Part shown: positions 44,405-53,292 of the stretch, in pieces
How the letters are laid out: each line of letters starts with the position of its first letter
How positions within the stretch are numbered: position 1 is the first letter of the stretch
From: Halopolyspora algeriensis
GTDB taxonomy: Bacteria > Actinomycetota > Actinomycetes > Mycobacteriales > Pseudonocardiaceae
NCBI RefSeq assembly: GCF_003337235.1
Contig: NZ_QPJC01000016.1
Coordinates: 1 to 64,000 of the forward strand
DNA length: 64,000 bases
Direction of reading: 5' to 3'
Made by a program: the position numbers and the translations under genes
The notes under the pieces: model-generated
What the model was told of the DNA's origin: nothing
Database searches by the model: none
What the model saw: the letters and a program-made list of their open reading frames with translations, nothing else

Positions 44405-45046
44405 ATGAGTACCGCATTGCGCCGACGCGGCGCACGGATGATGGCCGCCGCTGCCTTTGCCGTCCTGCCGATGCTGGCCGTGGCTTCCCCTGCCGCCGCC
44501 GCGACGTTCGAGCACAACTTCGACTGCGCCGGTGATTCCCCACTGGGCACTCAGCACTTCAGCCTCCAGCAGACCACCGACATCACCACCCCGGCGACGG
44601 TCGCGCCGAACTCCGCGTTCGACGTCGTCATCGACCCGGCGCCGAACACGGCGCCCACCGATGTCAACGGCTACACCGTCGAACGGATCGAGAACATCGA
44701 CCTGAAGATCCCGGTGCCGCCCAACTCCACCCTGACCGGTACCGAACTGTCCGGCGGCGAGAACCTCGGACCGAACCCGCCCGCGATCACCGTCGACGGT
44801 CGTGTCGCCACGCTGCACATCGACGGTCCGATCGGCGGCGGTGAGGCCTACGAGCTGCCGACCGTCACGGCACACCTGACCTCCGCCGACTCCGGCGTGA
44901 TCGAGACCCGGCTGCACGGCACGGGCTACGACGACCCCGGATTGACCCTGGACGCGACCGTCTCCACGTTCTTCGGCGACACCCAGGTGCCCAGCCGGTG
45001 CTATCCCAACCCGAACCCCGTCCTGACCACAACCACGATCGAGTGA
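44405..45046 (+). CDS. Secreted beta-rich protein of unknown function
   Basis: 213 residues. Signal peptide: positively charged start (RRRGARMM), hydrophobic core and AxA cleavage sites around residue 33 (SPAAAATF). Mature protein has two cysteines only (FDCAG near the start and SRCYPNP near the end), which can form one disulfide. Repeated blocks DLKIPVPPNS, LHIDGPIGGGEAYELPTV and GTGYDDPGLTLDATVSTFFGD are also found in secreted proteins of other mycolata and Pseudonocardiaceae; I know no function. GAGGTGATTCGGCG precedes the ATG and a strong terminator follows. Confidence 0.82.
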   Translation: MSTALRRRGARMMAAAAFAVLPMLAVASPAAAATFEHNFDCAGDSPLGTQHFSLQQTTDITTPATVAPNSAFDVVIDPAPNTAPTDVNGYTVERIENIDLKIPVPPNSTLTGTELSGGENLGPNPPAITVDGRVATLHIDGPIGGGEAYELPTVTAHLTSADSGVIETRLHGTGYDDPGLTLDATVSTFFGDTQVPSRCYPNPNPVLTTTTIE

Positions 45047-45062
45047 CCGACCGGCAGAGGTG

Positions 45063-45103
45063 AAAGCCCGGTGACCGTGTCCGGCGGTCACCGGGCTTTT
45101 CTA
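45063..45103 (+). terminator. Rho-independent terminator
   Basis: A 15-base-pair stem (45063-45077 with 45085-45099), a 7-base loop and a TTTT run immediately after. It ends the secreted-protein transcript. Confidence 0.9.
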
Positions 45104-45293
45104 CTCTTGCTCGATCCCGTGCCGGCTCGGCTCGCTCAGTGGGACAGCGGCCGTTCCACCGCCACCCTCCAGCTCTCGTGGCCGCCCGAGGGCTCAACGG
45201 CCGGGGATCCGCCGAGCCCTCGGGCAGCCGGGGAACGGCTCCGCGGTTCGGGGGCCGCGGAGACGCTCGGTCCCTTCGGGGCAGGAGTGCTCG

Positions 45294-46856
45294 TCAGCGA
45301 GCGTCCTCGGCGAGCATGTCGGAGCACTTCTCGCCGATGGCCATCGTGGTGATGTTCGGATTCACCGCGACCAGGAAGGGCATCACGGACGCGTCGGCCA
45401 CCCGAAGCCCCTCGACTCCCTTCACGCGCAGGCGCGCATCCAAAGGCGCGTTGACGTCGCCGTCGGCCCCCATCGGCACCGATGCGGCCGGGTGGTAGAC
45501 CGTGTTGTGCGTCTTGCGCAGGTAGTCGGCGATCTCGTCGTCGCTGCGCACGTCCGGCCCGGGATGCAGTTCGGCGCCCTTCCAGTCCCGCATGGACTCC
45601 TGATCCACGATCTGCCGGGCGAGTTTGATGCCGTAGGTCATGACCCGGATGTCGTGCGGGTCGGTGAAGTAGCGGGGATCGACGGCGGGCTTGTCCCGGT
45701 AGTCGCGGGTGCGCAGCCGCACCGTGCCGATCGACCGGCTGCGCGTGACGTTCGGGGTGAGGCAGAACCCGTTCTCGGTCGTGGGGAATCCGTGCCGTGC
45801 CGTGTTCATGTCGAACGGCACCGAGCCGTAGTGGAACATCAGGTCGGGCCGGTCCAGGCCCTGTTCCGTGGTGGTGAAGATGCCGATCTCCCACCACTGC
45901 GTGGACTCGGTGACCATCGGTTTGGCCGCGTCCCACCCGATCACGCCCTCGGGGTGGTCCTGCAGGTTCGAGCCGACACCGGGTGAATCCACCAGGACGT
46001 CGACACCGACCTCGCGCAGGTGCTCGGCCGGACCGATTCCCGACAGCATCAGCAACTTCGGAGTGTCGATGGCGCCTGCGCTGAGCACGACCTCACGGCG
46101 TGCGTCGATCCGCTTGCTGCGGAACTGGTCGCCATCGACGTACTCGACACCGGTGGCGCGTGTGCCGTCGAAGAGGATCCTCCTGGCGCGCGTCTCGGTG
46201 CGCACCTCCAGGTTGGGGCGCCTTCCCATGATCGGATGCAGGTACGACACCGACGAGGAGGAACGGGTGCCGTCCTCGCGCGCGTTGATCTGGAACCAGT
46301 TCGCGCCGTGTGTGACGGTGCTGCCCGAGTTGAACTCGGTGATCGGGATACCGGCCTGCTCGCAGGCCTGCAGCAGTGCCACTCCGCAGGGATCCTTCGG
46401 CGGCACACTGCGCAGGGTCACCGGGCCGCTGCGACCGTGGTGCTGCCCGGGACCGTCGTTGGTCTCCAGTCGCCGGTACAGCGGGAAGACATCCCGCGAT
46501 CCCCACCCGGGAAGACCCATCGACTCCCACTCGTCGAGGTCCTCGGCCGGGGCCCAGAACGCGATGCAGGAGTTGTGGGACGAGCAACCACCGAGGACCC
46601 TGGCGCGGGCGTGCCTCAGGTAGGAGTTGCCGTATTCCTGCGGCTCCACCAGGTAGTCCCAGTCGTAGCCGGACTCCAGCAGACTCATCCAGCGGTTCAG
46701 TTCCAGGACCGCGTTCGCGTCCTGGTCGGACGGTCCCGCCTCCAGCAGGCAGACGGTGACGTCCGGATCCTCGGACAGCCGCGCCGCCAGAGCGGCACCC
46801 GCGCTGCCACCCCCCACCACGACATAGTCGAACCGGGCGGAGTCGTCATCGGTCAT
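45294..46856 (-). CDS. betA: Choline dehydrogenase-like GMC oxidoreductase
   Basis: 520 residues. FAD-binding VVGGGSAGAALAARLSED, GMC signatures RVLGGCSSHNSCI and SAGAIDTPKLLMLSGIGP, and C-terminal HPAASVPMG and NPNITTMAIGEKC, where His and Asn are the catalytic pair. With the betaine aldehyde dehydrogenase encoded just upstream and the BCCT transporter 4 kb away, oxidation of choline to betaine aldehyde is the likely role. GMC enzymes of this clade can act on other alcohols. AGGAGAG precedes the ATG, 74 bases after betB. Confidence 0.88.
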   Translation of the reverse strand: MTDDDSARFDYVVVGGGSAGAALAARLSEDPDVTVCLLEAGPSDQDANAVLELNRWMSLLESGYDWDYLVEPQEYGNSYLRHARARVLGGCSSHNSCIAFWAPAEDLDEWESMGLPGWGSRDVFPLYRRLETNDGPGQHHGRSGPVTLRSVPPKDPCGVALLQACEQAGIPITEFNSGSTVTHGANWFQINAREDGTRSSSSVSYLHPIMGRRPNLEVRTETRARRILFDGTRATGVEYVDGDQFRSKRIDARREVVLSAGAIDTPKLLMLSGIGPAEHLREVGVDVLVDSPGVGSNLQDHPEGVIGWDAAKPMVTESTQWWEIGIFTTTEQGLDRPDLMFHYGSVPFDMNTARHGFPTTENGFCLTPNVTRSRSIGTVRLRTRDYRDKPAVDPRYFTDPHDIRVMTYGIKLARQIVDQESMRDWKGAELHPGPDVRSDDEIADYLRKTHNTVYHPAASVPMGADGDVNAPLDARLRVKGVEGLRVADASVMPFLVAVNPNITTMAIGEKCSDMLAEDAR

Positions 46857-46930
46857 GGTTGTCTCTCCTGAATACGTGAAGGAAAGGCGAAACGGGCGTC
46901 TTCGGCGGTTTCCGGTGCCTGCCGCGGCCG

Positions 46931-48463
46931 TCAGGCCGAGAACCAGTGCTGCGGTCCCGGACGGATGTTCTGGTAGATGTGCTTGGCTTCCTGGTATTCG
47001 CGCAGTCCGGCAGGCCCCAGTTCACGCCCGACGCCGGACTGCTTGAACCCGCCCCATTCCGCCTGCGGCAGGTAGGGATGGAAGTCGTTGATCCACACCG
47101 TGCCGTGGCGCAACCTGCCCGCGACACGCTGCGCCTTGCCGGGATCGGACGTGAACACCCCGGCGGAAAGCCCGTAGTGGGTGTCGTTGGCGATACGCAC
47201 CGCGTCGTCCTCGTCGGTGAAGCGCTCCACGGTGAGTACGGGACCGAAGGACTCCTCACCCACGGCGTGGGTGCCCTGCTGGACCTCGTCGAGAACGGTC
47301 GGGAGGTAGTAGTAGCCGTTGGTGAACCGATCACCCTCGGGGCGGCGGCCCCCGGTACGCAGGACCGCTCCTTCGGCGACGGCCTCGGCGACGTAGTCCT
47401 CGACCTTGCTGCGGTGCTCGGCCGAGATCAGCGGACCCGTCTCGGCCTCCTCCTCGAAGGGGCCGCCCAGCCGGATGAGCTCGACGCGGCGGACGATCTC
47501 GTCGACGAGCGCGTCGTGCATCTCGTCCTGCACGACCAGGCGCGCCCCTGCGGAGCACACCTGACCGGAGTGCAGGAAGATCGCGGTCAGCGCGTAGTCG
47601 ACGGCGGTGTCGAAATCCGCGTCGGCGAAGACGACATTCGGGTTCTTGCCACCCAGCTCCAGGGCCACGCGCTTGACCGTGGCCGCGGCGGAGGCGGCGA
47701 TGGTGCGGCCCGTGTGCAGGCCACCGGTGAACGACACCATGTCGACGTCGGCGTGCTCGGCGAGAACGGCACCGGTCTGCTCCCCGGCGCCGAGCACGAG
47801 GTTGCCCACACCCGCGGGCAGCCCGGCCTCGGCGAGCGCGCGCATCAGCAGGATCGCCGTGCTCGGGGTGAGCTCGCTGGGCTTGAGCACGAAGGTGTTG
47901 CCCGCGGCGATGGCCGGGGCGACCTTCCAGGCCACCTGCAGCAGCGGGAAATTCCACGGTGTGATGAGCCCGCACACGCCGACCGGTTCGTAGCTGACGC
48001 GGCTGATCGCGTCCGGCAGCCCCGTGTCGACGACATGGCCGGGGTCGGTGCCTGCGATCTTGCCGTAGTACCGGAAGCAGGCGGCGATGTCGTCCATGTC
48101 GTAGCCGCTCTCGACCAGCCGCTTGCCGGTGTCCAAGGATTCCGCTCGGGCGAACTCGTCCCTGTCGCGGACGAGGATGTCGCTGACGCGCAGCAGCAGA
48201 TCGCCTCGTTGCCAGGGGGAGCTGTTCGCCCACGTGCCGTCGTCGAAGACCCGGCGGGCGACGGCGATGGCACGCTCGGTGTCGCTGCGCTCGGCCTCGG
48301 CGACCGTGGCCACGGCGGTTCCGTCGGCGGGACAGCGGATCGTCCGGGTGTGCCCGGACGCGGCCGGCCCCCACACGCCGTCGATGAACAGGGTGTGCCC
48401 CGCTTCCGACGAGGCCGGGCTCCTGTGGTCGGTGCCGTCCGGAGGTACCTCAGTGTGCGGCAT
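46931..48463 (-). CDS. betB: Betaine aldehyde dehydrogenase-like ALDH
   Basis: 510 residues. ITPWNFPLLQVAWKVAPAIAAGN, catalytic Glu in VALELGGKNPNVV, catalytic Cys in SGQVCSAGARL, and EESFGPVLTV. It oxidises betaine aldehyde to glycine betaine with NAD(P)+. Start ATG 48463 has GAGGAAGCCGCC. The first gene of the betBA operon, divergent from a TetR regulator gene, as in bet loci elsewhere. Glycine betaine made here protects against salt and drought. Confidence 0.9.
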   Translation of the reverse strand: MPHTEVPPDGTDHRSPASSEAGHTLFIDGVWGPAASGHTRTIRCPADGTAVATVAEAERSDTERAIAVARRVFDDGTWANSSPWQRGDLLLRVSDILVRDRDEFARAESLDTGKRLVESGYDMDDIAACFRYYGKIAGTDPGHVVDTGLPDAISRVSYEPVGVCGLITPWNFPLLQVAWKVAPAIAAGNTFVLKPSELTPSTAILLMRALAEAGLPAGVGNLVLGAGEQTGAVLAEHADVDMVSFTGGLHTGRTIAASAAATVKRVALELGGKNPNVVFADADFDTAVDYALTAIFLHSGQVCSAGARLVVQDEMHDALVDEIVRRVELIRLGGPFEEEAETGPLISAEHRSKVEDYVAEAVAEGAVLRTGGRRPEGDRFTNGYYYLPTVLDEVQQGTHAVGEESFGPVLTVERFTDEDDAVRIANDTHYGLSAGVFTSDPGKAQRVAGRLRHGTVWINDFHPYLPQAEWGGFKQSGVGRELGPAGLREYQEAKHIYQNIRPGPQHWFSA

Positions 48464-48557
48464 GGCGGCTTCCTCGATGATCGCGTTTACCGGCGTGTGG
48501 TGTCGGTATCGGGCCGCGAGTCCTGACACGCTCGGTGCAGCGGCCCCCGACACCGTT

Positions 48558-48578
48558 CTTGTACAAATGTACACCAAG
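48558..48578. promoter_or_regulatory. Palindrome in the betB/tetR divergent region
   Basis: TTGTACAAATGTACA contains two copies of the palindrome TGTACA two bases apart (48560-48565 and 48568-48573), with outer CTTG/CAAG arms. It lies 95 bases from betB and 186 bases from tetR and is a good operator candidate for the divergent regulator. Confidence 0.6.
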
Positions 48579-48763
48579 AGGATCGAGGGCGCACGAAACG
48601 GAGTTCTTTTACCGCTGTAGCCAGCATAAACGGGCTGACGATGAGCTGAAACACACCATCGAGTGGCCGACTCGTGGCACTCTGGATCGGGTGCCCGGGT
48701 CGCTGTTTCGGATCTCGAGGCGAGGAGGGGCACGGATTTCGGTGGGGAGGTTCACGACACGCG

Positions 48764-49366
48764 ATGACGACCACGGATTCGGGCGCGCAGCACACGGTCC
48801 GCAGCCGACGTGCTGCCTCCTCCGGCAAGGATCCACAGCGGCGTGAGCGCATCGCCCGCGCCGCCATCACCGTCGTCGCCGAGCGCGGCGTCGACAAGGT
48901 GACGCATCGTGCCGTGGCCGCTGCCGCGGGCGTCCCGCTGGGATCGACGACATACCACTTCGCCACGCTCGACGACCTGCTCGCGGTCGCCCTCGAACAG
49001 GCCGCGCAGGACAATGTGGCCCAGTTGCGGGAATGGGCGAAGGCACTGCCCGCGGGACAGGATCTGGCTGCGGCGTTGAGCGATCTGGTCCTGCACTTCC
49101 TCGGTCCCGAGCGCAAGCGCACCGTGGTGGAACACGAACTGTACGTGGCGGCGTTGCATCGTCCGGCTCTGCAACAGGCCAGCACCGAGTGGGACGCGGC
49201 CCTGCGGGACCTGTTCACCTCCTATACCGATCCGGTTACCGGTCGCATGCTTTCCGCGGTCTTTTGCGGTCTGCTGCTGCAAGGTGTCGTTCGTGATCCG
49301 ATGCCGGAGCGAGATGAGATCGAAATGATTTTTCGCCGCGCATTGGGACATTCCGGTCGAACATGA
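48764..49366 (+). CDS. TetR-family regulator, divergent to betB
   Basis: 200 residues. HTH segment RIARAAITVVAERGVDKVTHRAVAAAAGVPLGSTTYHFATLDDL is the BetI/YvdT-like type that recognises its ligand through a C-terminal TetR_C domain (ALSDLVLHFLGPERK). Divergent orientation to betB and the palindrome between them make it the probable repressor of the betaine operon, released by choline. The ATG at 48764 is the first after the GGGGAGG motif; spacing is long. Confidence 0.83.
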   Translation: MTTTDSGAQHTVRSRRAASSGKDPQRRERIARAAITVVAERGVDKVTHRAVAAAAGVPLGSTTYHFATLDDLLAVALEQAAQDNVAQLREWAKALPAGQDLAAALSDLVLHFLGPERKRTVVEHELYVAALHRPALQQASTEWDAALRDLFTSYTDPVTGRMLSAVFCGLLLQGVVRDPMPERDEIEMIFRRALGHSGRT

Positions 49367-49636
49367 GCTTTCGCGGCGAATCCGGCGCACCTTGCGGATA
49401 CCGGATCGTCGCTGATTCTTTTCCCGCCGGGGCCGTTGATCTCCCCTGTGGTCCGGGGGACAATGTCCGCCAGCGATCCGCCAAACGCCTTTTGCGCGCG
49501 ACCATGTGTCCCGGAGTGGTTCAGTCCGGTGGAGCACATCGCAGGGCGCTTTTCAGGTGTACAACGGAAATTGCCGCGTCGGGGCGTGGCTCGCTCCCAA
49601 CAGTTCGAACATGATCAACCTGAGTGGGGTGAGACC

Positions 49637-50632
49637 GTGGGGCACAACGATGACCGGGAACTCGTGCCGCTGAAGTCGGATTTCGATGTCGTGTGGCGTG
49701 GATTCCGACGATCGCAGGTGCAGTTCTACATCCAGCAGACGGACAACGAGCTCCGCATGCTCACCGAGGATCGTGACTCGGCGCTGAGTCAGGTCGCCGA
49801 CCTCAACGCCGAATTGGAGCAGGCCAGGGAGGAGATCGCCTCGCTGCGCAGGCAACTCGACGAGGTGTGCCGGACACCGATCGACGAGGCGGCACTGTCG
49901 GATCGGCTGCGGCGCATGGTCCGGCTGGCCAACGACGAGGCCGAGGAGATCCTCACCTCCGCCCGTGCCACCGCCGAACACGAGTGGTCCCGCTCGGAAC
50001 AGGCCGCCTCGGAGTTGCGCAGCCGCTACGAGCGTCTGGTCGCCGAGGCCGACGAATGGCGGCAGCAGTGCGAGGTCCAGCGCAGGGAAGCGCTGGAGCA
50101 GACCCGCCAGGAGATCGAGCGGATGTCGCGCGAGAGCGAGCAGCAGCGGCGCAAGCTCGATCTCGAGGCCGAGCAGCGGCGCAATCAGGTCGAGGAGGAC
50201 TTCGAGAGTTCCATGGCCGAGCGGCGCCGGGAAGCGATGCGTGTTCTCGCAGAGCGCGACCGGGCAAGTCGTGAGGAGGCCGAGCGCCGTGTCCGGGAGG
50301 CTGCCGCGGAGGCCGAGCGCCGCACCGTGCGGGCCACCCAGCAGGTCGAGACCATGCGCGAGATACGCCGGACCGTGGCCGAGCAGGTGCGGTCGGCCCA
50401 GCACGCGCTGACCGAGGCCGAACCGCTGTTGGCCGCTTCGGTCGCGGGTACCGAGACCGAGGGAGCCGACGAGTACGTGGCCGCGAACGTCCGACAGGGA
50501 CAGAAGCGATCCAACGGTTCGGAGGCGCAGGTCGAGGTGCCCAGGCAGCGCGAATCCGACTCCGACGACGACCCGGTGCAGTCGGACGGCAGCGAGTCCC
50601 CGGCACAGGAAGCGACGGCCGGGAGCTCCTGA
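49637..50632 (+). CDS. DivIVA-like coiled-coil protein
   Basis: 331 residues. The N terminus SDFDVVWRGFRRSQVQFYIQ matches the DivIVA-type lipid-binding domain pattern (F-D-x-V-x-R-G-Y/F-x-x-x-Q-V). A coiled coil of about 220 residues follows (residues 35-260), rich in Glu, Arg and Gln, then an acidic low-complexity tail. Such proteins in actinomycetes form cytoskeletal or polar scaffolds. GGGGTGAGACC precedes the GTG at 49637. The gene stands alone, so its partner is not shown. Confidence 0.75.
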   Translation: MGHNDDRELVPLKSDFDVVWRGFRRSQVQFYIQQTDNELRMLTEDRDSALSQVADLNAELEQAREEIASLRRQLDEVCRTPIDEAALSDRLRRMVRLANDEAEEILTSARATAEHEWSRSEQAASELRSRYERLVAEADEWRQQCEVQRREALEQTRQEIERMSRESEQQRRKLDLEAEQRRNQVEEDFESSMAERRREAMRVLAERDRASREEAERRVREAAAEAERRTVRATQQVETMREIRRTVAEQVRSAQHALTEAEPLLAASVAGTETEGADEYVAANVRQGQKRSNGSEAQVEVPRQRESDSDDDPVQSDGSESPAQEATAGSS

Positions 50633-50736
50633 TCAGCGGCCGCCGGTCGGCGTGGACGGGCCTGCGGGCCCGCGCCGACCGGCGGCCGCTGCCGGGCCGG
50701 CGAGCGGTACGGCCTCGTTGCCGGCGGGCTCCGGTG

Positions 50737-51948
50737 TCAGCCCTTGGGACTCGCGGTGTGCCATCGGGTGTGTACCCGATCGTAGGCATCCATCAGGGCT
50801 CGGTGTGCGGGTTGCTCCACGATGCGGGTGAGCAACCATCCGAGCAGCACACCCGTGGTGAGCATGGCGAGGGTCTGCAGTGTCGCTCCGGCTCCCAGAT
50901 CCTGAAGCCGCCGCGAGACGATGTAGCCGATCGTCTGGTGCATCAGGAAGACGCCGTAGGAGATTCCCGCGTACCACTGGATCGGCCGGTTGGCCCAGTC
51001 CGGCACCACCTTGTTCCAGTCCGGTCCGCGAGCGGTCAGCGCCACGACCACCAGGCCGATGCAGACGGCGATCGTCGACCCCCAGTCGGCGGTCAGCCCC
51101 TCGGGAGTGACCTCGTGGTTGTGCAACGCCTGCGCGCTCATGCAGGTGGCCAGCAGGCCCAGGAAGTGCGGTGTGGTCAATCGCTTGCTCGACCACATCC
51201 AGATCGCCACACCGGCCACGAAGAGATGCCAGCGGTGGAAGCCGAAGCCGTCGATGAGCATGCGATACAGCTCGGACGGGTCGGAGATGCGCAGCGGCCA
51301 CTGCAGCATCGGCAGGAGTACCGCGGTCCACAGCACCACGGTGATGCGGTGGCTGCGCCCCCACCTCGACTTGTACAGCACCGCTGCGGCGGTGAACCCC
51401 ATGAGTTGCAACGGAACCGTCCAGTGTGAGCCGTCGAGGAAGTAGTAGTCCTCCGGCTTCCAGTGCCACAGCATCAGCAGGTGGGCCGCGAGGTCGCTGC
51501 CGTCGGGCAAGAACCAGTCGTCGACGGCCGCCAGTCGCATCACCAGGAAGATCACCAGCACGGCGCCGATGAACGGTGGCACCAGCCGTGCGATCCGGCT
51601 CCACCAGTAGCGCAGCACCGTTCCCCGTCCGATGGTGACGCAGGCGAAATAAGCCGAGATCACCAGCAGGAGGCTCGCACCGACCTCGTACGGGAACACG
51701 AACGTGCGCGGTTCCAGCTCGGGGTGCAGGTCCACGCTGAGGAACGTGGCATGGTAGAGCATGATCAGCGTGACGCAGCCCACCCGGACCACATCCCAGC
51801 TGATCTTGCGGCGGCTCTTGCGCTGCGTGGTGGTCTGCGGTGATGCGGGTGTTCCGAGCACGGTAGGTGACGCTATCAACGGCCGTATCCCGTGATCGCG
51901 TTCCGTGCTACCCCGTGAAGTGGTAAAGAAGTAACTTTCGGTGATCAC
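50737..51948 (-). CDS. Acyltransferase-3 family membrane protein
   Basis: 403 residues, about ten membrane segments. ISWDVVRVGCVTLIMLYHATF contains the conserved N-terminal R/H region, and RIARLVPPFIGAVLV is the usual R-x-x-R-l-x-P motif in the second segment. ISYGVFLMHQTIGYIV closes the domain. These enzymes O-acetylate sugars, lipids or antibiotics at the membrane. The N-terminal 45 residues from GTG 51948 are hydrophilic and the true start may be nearer the first helix. No glycan cluster is adjacent. Confidence 0.82.
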   Translation of the reverse strand: MITESYFFTTSRGSTERDHGIRPLIASPTVLGTPASPQTTTQRKSRRKISWDVVRVGCVTLIMLYHATFLSVDLHPELEPRTFVFPYEVGASLLLVISAYFACVTIGRGTVLRYWWSRIARLVPPFIGAVLVIFLVMRLAAVDDWFLPDGSDLAAHLLMLWHWKPEDYYFLDGSHWTVPLQLMGFTAAAVLYKSRWGRSHRITVVLWTAVLLPMLQWPLRISDPSELYRMLIDGFGFHRWHLFVAGVAIWMWSSKRLTTPHFLGLLATCMSAQALHNHEVTPEGLTADWGSTIAVCIGLVVVALTARGPDWNKVVPDWANRPIQWYAGISYGVFLMHQTIGYIVSRRLQDLGAGATLQTLAMLTTGVLLGWLLTRIVEQPAHRALMDAYDRVHTRWHTASPKG

Positions 51949-52088
51949 GCTGCCCCTGCGATACAGCGCTGCGTGTCGTACAGCGCTGCCGCGCTCTGCC
52001 CGGAAACGACGGGGCCGCGTCCCGGCCGGCCGGGGCTGCCGTGGTGCACTCGCACCTCGGTTCGGTCCGGAGTGCGAGGCACTCCGGA
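51949..52088. other. Short intergenic gap with no recognised feature
   Basis: GC-rich 140 bases upstream of the acyltransferase gene. It should hold that gene's promoter; nothing else is seen. Confidence 0.4.
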
Positions 52089-52334
52089 TCAGGACCGGGA
52101 GATCGACCGCCGTCCGCAGAGCCGGTTACCGCCGTCCCGTGCTGCGCCGGCGTCCGGTGAGTCCGTGGTATCCGGGAAGACCCGTCGTGGCACTTCGTCC
52201 TCGTCGCCGATCGCAGTCCCGCAGTTCGGGCAGACCGTCACGTCCGCCTCGTCCGGAATCCGCCCGCAGTCGGTGCAGACCCTGTCGAGCCAGCACGCTG
52301 GATCGCCGGCGTCCTGCCTGCGGTCATCACCCAT
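52089..52334 (-). CDS. Small zinc-ribbon protein
   Basis: 81 residues with two CxxC motifs: RVCTDCGRIPDEADVTVCPNC, the spacing of a rubredoxin-like zinc ribbon. The rest is acidic and arginine-rich without known domains. AAGGA eight bases before ATG 52334 supports this start; ATG at 52352 is an alternative. Function unknown; similar proteins occur widely in actinomycetes. Confidence 0.72.
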   Translation of the reverse strand: MGDDRRQDAGDPACWLDRVCTDCGRIPDEADVTVCPNCGTAIGDEDEVPRRVFPDTTDSPDAGAARDGGNRLCGRRSISRS

Positions 52335-52426
52335 GTATCCGGTCCTTCCCATGGCGATCCGGCGGTTTCGTGCTCGACGTGGTGGGGCGGGGAAGCGCGG
52401 CCATCAGCGGTGGCTGTGCGGGTGCC

Positions 52427-52819
52427 TCAGGTGAGGGCGCTCGGGTCGGCGGGAACGTCGACGGCGTGCTCCCGGAGAGTGGCGAGCGGCACGACCTCCA
52501 CAGCGCGCTCGTGGGTGGAGGCCAGCACGACCGGCGGGGCCACACCGGCGTCATAGGCCTCCTGCCACCGGGAGGCGCATACGCACCAGCGATCTCCGGG
52601 CTGCAGACCGGCGAACCCGAATTCGGGGCGCGGCGTGGTCAGGTCGTTGCCGACCGACGCCTGGTGCGCGAGGAACTCGGTGGAGACCACCGCGCACACG
52701 GTGTGGTTTCCGAGGTCCTCCGGTCCGGTGTTGCAGCATCCGTTCCGGTAGAAACCGGTCAACGGGTCGGTGCCGCAGGTCTCCAGCTCCCCGCCGAGCA
52801 CGTTGCGATCGGTCGTCAT
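52427..52819 (-). CDS. DUF2237 family protein
   Basis: 130 residues. NVLGGELETCGTDPLTGFYRNGC, DLGNHTVCAVVSTEFL and FGFAGLQPGDRWCVCASRW are the full DUF2237 signature, with five conserved cysteines. Cyanobacterial and actinobacterial members have no assigned function. ATG 52819 is where the family begins. The cysteine-rich zinc ribbon gene follows 92 bases downstream on the same strand. Confidence 0.93.
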   Translation of the reverse strand: MTTDRNVLGGELETCGTDPLTGFYRNGCCNTGPEDLGNHTVCAVVSTEFLAHQASVGNDLTTPRPEFGFAGLQPGDRWCVCASRWQEAYDAGVAPPVVLASTHERAVEVVPLATLREHAVDVPADPSALT

Positions 52820-53292
52820 GGTTCCAGGATGGCATCCACCCCCTGTGCAGGCCGAGAGCTGAAAGCGTCCGAACAGCGAAACCGCTCCACTGCTGTGGTG
52901 CGGATCACTGTGCTTCGGGCGCTGTGGCGCCCGTGGCGACATCTCTCGGAGCCGCGCGGCTGGTCGCCGATCTGCCCCGCGGGAGACAAGGTCGGTACGG
53001 CGCGGCCGTGACACAACGCTGCCGGAGGCGCCTCGGGGCCGACCGCGGTGGTTGTGCGACACCGGCGACCGGACGGAGGGGGAGACCGGGTATGGTGCCG
53101 CCCGGCTTCGTCTCGCCACCGCGGCAGGTTGCTTCCGAAGACGAGTGGGCCACGTGGCAGCGCAACCCCGTGTCGCTTACACAACGTGCTCAATAGGGCC
53201 GCTTCAAAGCACCGGTTCGGGTGAATCTAGGTAGTTGCGTACGTATTTTCCGCCATGCACGTATACGCGGAGTATCAGGACCCTGGGGTCTT
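52820..53292 (+). other. Intergenic region between DUF2237 and the lysozyme gene, with a possible 34-residue ORF
   Basis: A short frame (53092-53196) encodes MVPPGFVSPPRQVASEDEW and 15 more residues and has GGAGGGGGA eight bases ahead, so it may be a real small gene or a leader peptide. GTGAATCTAGG near 53220 resembles part of a ydaO riboswitch but the rest is absent. The lysozyme promoter should lie here. Confidence 0.3.

Noticed and set aside
53210-53235. GGGTGAATCTAGGTAG resembling a ydaO (c-di-AMP) riboswitch before a cell-wall hydrolase gene
   Set aside because: The other conserved blocks of the aptamer, such as the CCGAAxCCGTCAGCTAACC stretch, are absent.
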